From: Modestobacter sp. VKM Ac-2985
Lineage (GTDB): Bacteria; Actinomycetota; Actinomycetes; Mycobacteriales; Geodermatophilaceae
Reading direction: 5' to 3'
Assembly: GCF_026967925.1 (NCBI RefSeq)
Contig: NZ_JAPVBI010000001.1
Location: 496,001 to 560,000, forward strand
Length of the DNA stretch: 64,000 nt
Under the pieces are notes generated by a model. It did no database searches, was not told the DNA's origin, and saw only the letters and a program-made list of their open reading frames with translations. Each line of letters begins with the position of its first letter. Positions within the stretch are counted from its first letter, which is position 1. This document shows positions 60,477 through 64,000 of the stretch, in pieces. The position numbers were made by a program, and so were the translations under genes.

Positions 60477-61319
60477 GTGACGGTGGTGATCGGGACGTCG
60501 GGCTGGCAGTACCGCGACTGGCGGGGCCGCTTCTACCCGCCGGCGCTGCCGCAGCGGCTGTGGCTGGAGCACCACGCCGAGCACTTCGCCACCGTGGAGA
60601 GCAACAACGCCTTCTACCGGCTGCCCGAGCGGGCCACCTTCGAGCGGTGGCGGGAGCGCACCCCGCCGGACCACCGGTGGTCGGTGAAGGCCTCCCGGTT
60701 CCTCACCCACCTGAAGCGGCTGCGGGAGCCGGCCGAGCCGGTGGCCCGGCTGATGGACCGGGTGGCCGGGCTCGGTGACCGGCTGGACGTCGTCCTGCTG
60801 CAGCTGCCGCCCACGCTGCAGGCCGACGTCGACCTGCTCAACGAGTGCCTCGGCCAGTTCCCGTCAGGCACCCGGGTCGCGGTGGAGCCGCGGCACGAGA
60901 GCTGGTGGACCGACGAGGTGCGCGGTCTGCTCGAGCGGTACCAGGCCGCGCTGTGCTGGGCCGACCGCGCCGAGCAGCCGATCGCCCCGCTGTGGCGGAC
61001 CGCCGAGTGGGGCTACCTGCGGCTGCACACCGGCGCCGACGGCTGGGACTACCGGCCGGAGACGCTGCAGCTGTGGGCGGAGCGGATCCAGGGCACCTAC
61101 GGCGACGACGACGTCCTGACGTACTTCAACAACGACCCCGGCGGCGCCGCCACCCGCGACGCGGTCACCTTCGCCGACGCCGTCCGCGCCGCCGGCGGCA
61201 CGCACACCCGGGTGCCCACGGCGGCCCAGGCCAGCGGCGCGGCGTGGCCGCCCACGCCACCGCCCAAGGCGCCCCGTCAGAGGGCGGCGGGGTCCTCGGT
61301 GAACGTCACGCCCAGCTGA
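60477..61319 (+). CDS. DUF72 family protein
   Basis: This 280-aa TIM-barrel-like protein matches the DUF72 family: IGTSGWQYRDWRGRFYP at the start, TVESNNAFYRLPERATFERW, FLTHLKRL, and EPRHESWW near residue 138. Biochemical activity is not established. GTG 60477 is preceded by TAGGCG at 6 nt, a weak leaderless arrangement. The last 43 bp overlap the 3' end of the converging oxidoreductase gene. Confidence 0.88.
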   Translation: MTVVIGTSGWQYRDWRGRFYPPALPQRLWLEHHAEHFATVESNNAFYRLPERATFERWRERTPPDHRWSVKASRFLTHLKRLREPAEPVARLMDRVAGLGDRLDVVLLQLPPTLQADVDLLNECLGQFPSGTRVAVEPRHESWWTDEVRGLLERYQAALCWADRAEQPIAPLWRTAEWGYLRLHTGADGWDYRPETLQLWAERIQGTYGDDDVLTYFNNDPGGAATRDAVTFADAVRAAGGTHTRVPTAAQASGAAWPPTPPPKAPRQRAAGSSVNVTPS

Positions 61320-62272
61320 CCGGCGGCCTGCTCGAGCACCGACTGCACGGCCAGGGTGTCCGCCAGCGGCATCACCGTGCTCTCGGTCCGCCCGGCCCGC
61401 AGGCACTCGGTGACCTCGATGAGCTCGTGGGAGTACCCGCCGCCGAGCTGCGGAAGGGTGATCTCCTCCGCGTCCGCCCCGGCCCGGTGCAGGACGATCG
61501 TCTGCGGGTGGTGGAAGCGGGGGAGCACGTCGATCCAGCCCGCCGTCCCGAAGACCCGGGCCTGGCCGGGCAGGGCGTTGCGCAGCGAGGTCATCAGCGT
61601 CGCCGAGCGGCCGTCGGCGTAGCCGAGCAGCAGCGAGGCCTCCGCGTCCACGCCGGTCTCGAACAGCGAGCCGGTGGCGGTCACGGTGTCCGGGTCACCG
61701 AGCAGCATCTGGGCGAAGGAGACGACGTAGACGCCGAGGTCCAGCAGTGCGCCGCCCCCGAGCTCCTTGGCGAACAGCCGGTCGGTGGGGTCGAAGGCGC
61801 GGGAGACTCCCAGGTCGGCCTGCACGGAGCGGACCTCGCCGATCGCCCCCTCCGCGATCAGCTCGCGCACCCGGACGACCGCCGGCTGGAACCGCGTCCA
61901 CATCGCCTCCATCGCGAAGACGCCGGACGCGCGTGCTGCGTCGACCACCTCGGTGGCCCCGGCGACGGTGGCGGTGAACGACTTCTCCACCAGCAGTGCC
62001 TTGCCGGCCGTGATGGCGCCGAGGGAGACGGCGTGGTGCTGCGGGTGCGGGGTGGCGATGTAGAGGACGTCGACGTCCGGGTCGGCCAGGACGTCGGCGT
62101 AGGACCCGTGCGCCCGGTCGATGCCGTGCCGGTCGGCGAAGGCCTGCGCGCGGTCCAGCGAGCGGGAGGCGACGGCGACCGCCCGCGCGCCCTCCACGTG
62201 GGCGAAGTCCTTCACCACCTGCTCGGCGATGCGGCCCGGCCCGACGACTCCCCAGCGGATCTCCTCAGTCAC
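61277..62272 (-). CDS. Gfo/Idh/MocA-family oxidoreductase
   Basis: This 331-aa NAD(P)-dependent sugar or polyol dehydrogenase-like enzyme opens with the Rossmann motif WGVVGPGRIAEQV. The catalytic-site EKSFTATVAGA (Lys) and the substrate-domain segment GGGALLDLGVYVVSFA are also visible. The substrate is unknown. GTG 62272 is fixed by TACGGT 6 nt upstream on the minus strand. It is divergent from DUF4031, with only 31 bp between the start codons. Confidence 0.9.
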   Translation of the reverse strand: MTEEIRWGVVGPGRIAEQVVKDFAHVEGARAVAVASRSLDRAQAFADRHGIDRAHGSYADVLADPDVDVLYIATPHPQHHAVSLGAITAGKALLVEKSFTATVAGATEVVDAARASGVFAMEAMWTRFQPAVVRVRELIAEGAIGEVRSVQADLGVSRAFDPTDRLFAKELGGGALLDLGVYVVSFAQMLLGDPDTVTATGSLFETGVDAEASLLLGYADGRSATLMTSLRNALPGQARVFGTAGWIDVLPRFHHPQTIVLHRAGADAEEITLPQLGGGYSHELIEVTECLRAGRTESTVMPLADTLAVQSVLEQAAGQLGVTFTEDPAAL

Positions 62273-62278
62273 GCCCTG

Positions 62279-62284
62279 ACCGTA
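62279..62284 (-). promoter_or_regulatory. -10 hexamer, leaderless start of oxidoreductase gene
   Basis: The minus strand reads TACGGT, 6 nt before GTG 62272. Confidence 0.6.
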
Positions 62285-62291
62285 GCCGGGG

Positions 62292-62297
62292 CACACT
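62292..62297 (+). promoter_or_regulatory. -10 hexamer, leaderless start of DUF4031 gene
   Basis: CACACT ends 6 nt before GTG 62304. It keeps the conserved A2 and T6. The same CACACT and spacing occur before ppa. Confidence 0.45.
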
Positions 62298-62303
62298 GTC
62301 GGA

Positions 62304-62579
62304 GTGGCACTGCTGATCGACACCCCCGTCTGGCCGTGGCGGGGGCGGAGGTGGTCGCACCTGGTCAGCGACACCGGCTACGACGAGCTGCACGCCTTCG
62401 TGGCCGAGCACCTGGGCATCCCACGCCGGGCGTTCCAGGGCGACCACTACGACGTCCCCGAGGAGCTGTACGCCGAGGCGGTCGCCGCGGGCGCCGAACC
62501 GGTCGGCTCCCGCGAGCTGCTGCAGCGGCTGCTCGCCGCCGGTCTGCGGATCAGGAAGACGAGAGTCGCCTCGTCCTAG
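62304..62579 (+). CDS. DUF4031 protein
   Basis: This 91-aa protein matches the DUF4031 family (ALLIDTPVWPWRGRRWSHLVSDTGYDELHAFVAE, residues 2-35, and FQGDHYDVPEELY). It has conserved His and Asp residues but no known activity. It ends in TAG, which overlaps the TAG of the converging DUF6458 gene within one CTAG. Confidence 0.87.
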   Translation: MALLIDTPVWPWRGRRWSHLVSDTGYDELHAFVAEHLGIPRRAFQGDHYDVPEELYAEAVAAGAEPVGSRELLQRLLAAGLRIRKTRVASS

Positions 62580-62812
62580 TAGGTCTCCTCCGTGGTGGAC
62601 CGGCGGACCGGCCCGCCCTCGTAGCCGTCGGTGCGCACCACGCGCCGGCGGCGCGGTGCCCACACGGCCAGCTCGACGACGATGCCCAAGGCACCGACGG
62701 CCATCAGGATCCAGCCGACGACGTCGAGGTCGACGCCGCTGACCTGCGCGCTCACCGCGAAGGTGAGGACGGCGCCGACGGCGAGCAGGACGATGCTGGT
62801 TCCGAGACGCAC
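62576..62812 (-). CDS. DUF6458-like small membrane protein
   Basis: This 78-aa protein has two hydrophobic helices (residues ~4-22 and ~29-50; RLGTSIVLLAVGAVLTFAV and VDLDVVGWILMAVGALGIVV). The basic-then-acidic tail ends in RRSTTEETY. It matches small actinobacterial membrane proteins labelled DUF6458, of unknown role. GTG 62812 has a GAGGAG-like site. The upstream frame to 62881 is not conserved. Confidence 0.8.
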   Translation of the reverse strand: MRLGTSIVLLAVGAVLTFAVSAQVSGVDLDVVGWILMAVGALGIVVELAVWAPRRRRVVRTDGYEGGPVRRSTTEETY

Positions 62813-62930
62813 GAGGAGCTCCTCTGTCTGGCGACCGGTCCCCTGGGGGAGCCACCGGGACGATGGCGGGTCGCCGGGCAACTCTGGGTCACCGGACGGG
62901 TACGCGCGAGCCCCTCGTCACCCGATCGGG

Positions 62931-63557
62931 TCATGCGGAGCGCGCGCGCAGCAGGGTGAGCTCGGCGGTCAGGTTGGCCCGGGCCGGCTCGGTCCACCGC
63001 TCGGCCGCCATGGGCACCCGGAAGAGCTCCGGCAGGGCCAGCAGCTGCTCCAGCACGGCGATCCGGCCGGCGGTGAAGTCGGCGTCGGAGAGGTGGCCGT
63101 ACTCGGCGCGCACCGCCGACGCGTAGCCGGCGTAGGCCGCCGGGGGGCTGGCCAGCACCGCGAGGTCGGCGTCGCAGAGCACCGCGCCGTTGGCGTCGTC
63201 CGGCTCGGGGTCGTGCCCGGCGGTCAGCGTCACCAGCCGCTCGACCTCGGTGACCGTGGCGTCGTCCACCAGCCCGAGCAGGCCGATCCGCGCCCGCGCG
63301 GCGCTGACGTGCTCGTTGTCGCTGCGCTGCGGGTCGTAGGCGACGTCGTGGTACCAGGCGGCCAGCCGGACGGCGACCGGGTCGGCAGCGTGCCCGGCGA
63401 GCTCGTCCACGATGCCCAGCACCGCCGCCAGGTGCGCGAGGTCGTGGTAGCTGCGGTGCGGTTCGGACCAGGCGCCGACGACGGCGGCCCACTCGGTGCG
63501 TGAGGTGGGGGAGTCGTCGACCAGCGCCGTCCACGCGTCGAAGTCCACGCCGCTCAT
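62931..63557 (-). CDS. HD-domain phosphohydrolase-like protein
   Basis: This 208-aa predicted metal-dependent phosphohydrolase has an HD pair in AAWYHDVAYDPQRSDNE, an upstream histidine in RSYHDLAHL, and a late Asp in LCDADLAVLA. It belongs to the 'predicted metal-dependent HD superfamily' group often near sugar and nucleotide enzymes. Substrate unknown. ATG 63557 is preceded by CAGACT at 7 nt on the minus strand. Confidence 0.85.
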   Translation of the reverse strand: MSGVDFDAWTALVDDSPTSRTEWAAVVGAWSEPHRSYHDLAHLAAVLGIVDELAGHAADPVAVRLAAWYHDVAYDPQRSDNEHVSAARARIGLLGLVDDATVTEVERLVTLTAGHDPEPDDANGAVLCDADLAVLASPPAAYAGYASAVRAEYGHLSDADFTAGRIAVLEQLLALPELFRVPMAAERWTEPARANLTAELTLLRARSA

Positions 63558-63797
63558 GCGCCGGAGTCTGGCACGCGGTGCGGCCGGTCCGGCCGGGAGT
63601 TCGGACTGAGGTCCTCGCCACGTGTGTCGGGCCGGACCGCACGGGTACGGTGGACGACGTCCGGGCCGGGCGACCTGTGTCCCCGGGCTCCACTAGATAA
63701 CTGCCGCCGTGGACTACCGCCCCGACCTCGGTCGGGGGCTGGAGCCGCGGATGTGCAAACCGCCGCGAGGCGACCAGCGTCCGGTCCGGACCCACGC
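63558..63797. other. Intergenic region with possible structured RNA
   Basis: No protein gene is supported. A TACGGT -10-like element (63646-63651) precedes a segment in which GGCTCCA (63686-63692) pairs with TGGAGCC (63740-63746) around an 8-bp hairpin CCCCGACC/GGTCGGGG (63720-63737). A short plus-strand RNA ending near 63746 is possible. Confidence 0.3.
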
Positions 63798-63840
63798 ACG
63801 ACGAAGCCCCCGCTCTCGGTGAGAGCGGGGGCTTCGTCGT
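63798..63840 (-). terminator. zwf terminator
   Basis: A perfect 20-bp stem (63798-63817 and 63821-63840) with a 3-nt loop lies 2 nt from the stop of the gene entering from the right. Confidence 0.93.
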
Positions 63841-63842
63841 GC

Positions 63843-64000
63843 TCACTCCTCGGTCTCGCCCAGCAACCAGCCGTGCTCGCCGGCCAGCGCGCTGGCCGCC
63901 ACCGGACCCCAGGTACCCGGGGCATAGGGGTGCACCTCGGGTCGGTGGTCCAGCACCGGCTGCAGCGCCCGCCAGGTCTGGGCCAGGCCCTCGCTGGTGG
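63843..64000 (-). CDS. zwf: Glucose-6-phosphate 1-dehydrogenase, C-terminal end (partial)
   Basis: Only the last ~52 codons are in the window; the gene continues past 64000. The minus-strand translation ends with EVHPYAPGTWGPVAASALAG and GEHGWLLGETEE before TGA (63845-63843). The Y-x-PG-x-WGP-x-A pattern and the preceding SEGLAQTWRALQPVLD fit the C-terminus of glucose-6-phosphate dehydrogenase. The identification rests on this short tail only. Confidence 0.75.
   Translation of the reverse strand, partial: TSEGLAQTWRALQPVLDHRPEVHPYAPGTWGPVAASALAGEHGWLLGETEE

Noticed and set aside
63554-63925. Minus-strand open frame over the zwf terminator
   Set aside because: It is out of frame with the zwf tail and runs through a 20-bp hairpin; no protein similarity.

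Overview
The window is a high-GC actinobacterial chromosome segment, most likely Geodermatophilaceae (Blastococcus, Geodermatophilus or Modestobacter-like). This rests on codon and GC bias, on actinobacterial families (Lsr2, CarD, LpqE-like lipoprotein, DUF3180, DUF6779, DUF3263, DUF5313), on an MFS-thymidylate kinase fusion and on gene order. The genus is an inference. No phage, IS, CRISPR or rRNA is visible. Two tRNA-Thr genes are present.

Layout. 1-2.5 kb: replication genes (MFS-tmk, holB), then tRNA-Thr(CGT). 2.8-13.6 kb: ppa, dacB, DUF2342 protease, tilS, hpt, ftsH, folE-folP-folB-folK, DUF3180. 13.7-17.4 kb: an opposite-strand glycine betaine/choline-type ABC importer that interrupts an otherwise conserved block. 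17.7-31.2 kb: DUF6779, an SDR enzyme, DUF2520, panC, panD, nadB, nadC, coaX, lysS, lsr2, clpC (pantothenate, NAD and CoA supply, then translation, nucleoid and proteolysis). 31.3-36.4 kb: mutY, a small secreted protein, disA, radA, lpqE-like. 36.5-43.7 kb: Fe-S photolyase-like gene, UbiA-type prenyltransferase, carD, ispD, ispF, cysS, rlmB, DUF985. Much of this follows the order known from Mycobacterium tuberculosis (ppa-dacB-tilS-hpt and ftsH down to cysS-rlmB). 43.7-64 kb is more mosaic: DUF445, htrA, tRNA-Thr(TGT), dodecin, a Rieske lipoprotein, rarD, DUF3263 plus a LytR_C (VirR-like) gene, an alpha/beta-hydrolase/ABC-ATPase fusion with its permease, a HAD phosphatase, SAM-riboswitch-controlled thrC, cspA, CIRCE-controlled groEL2, and small enzymes up to the 3' end of zwf.

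Most unusual observations. (1) The osmolyte-binding lipoprotein at 13.7-14.7 kb has its two halves in swapped order relative to OsmF and OpuCC, that is, a circular permutation. (2) At least seven copies of a related, terminator-like inverted-repeat element lie against stop codons across the window, and one of them supplies the start codon and N-terminus of the Rieske lipoprotein. (3) A predicted surface alpha/beta hydrolase is fused through a membrane helix to a cytoplasmic ABC ATPase. (4) A perfect 24-bp palindrome sits at the start of nadB. (5) Many genes show a TANNNT -10 hexamer 6-7 nt before the start codon, indicating leaderless transcripts.
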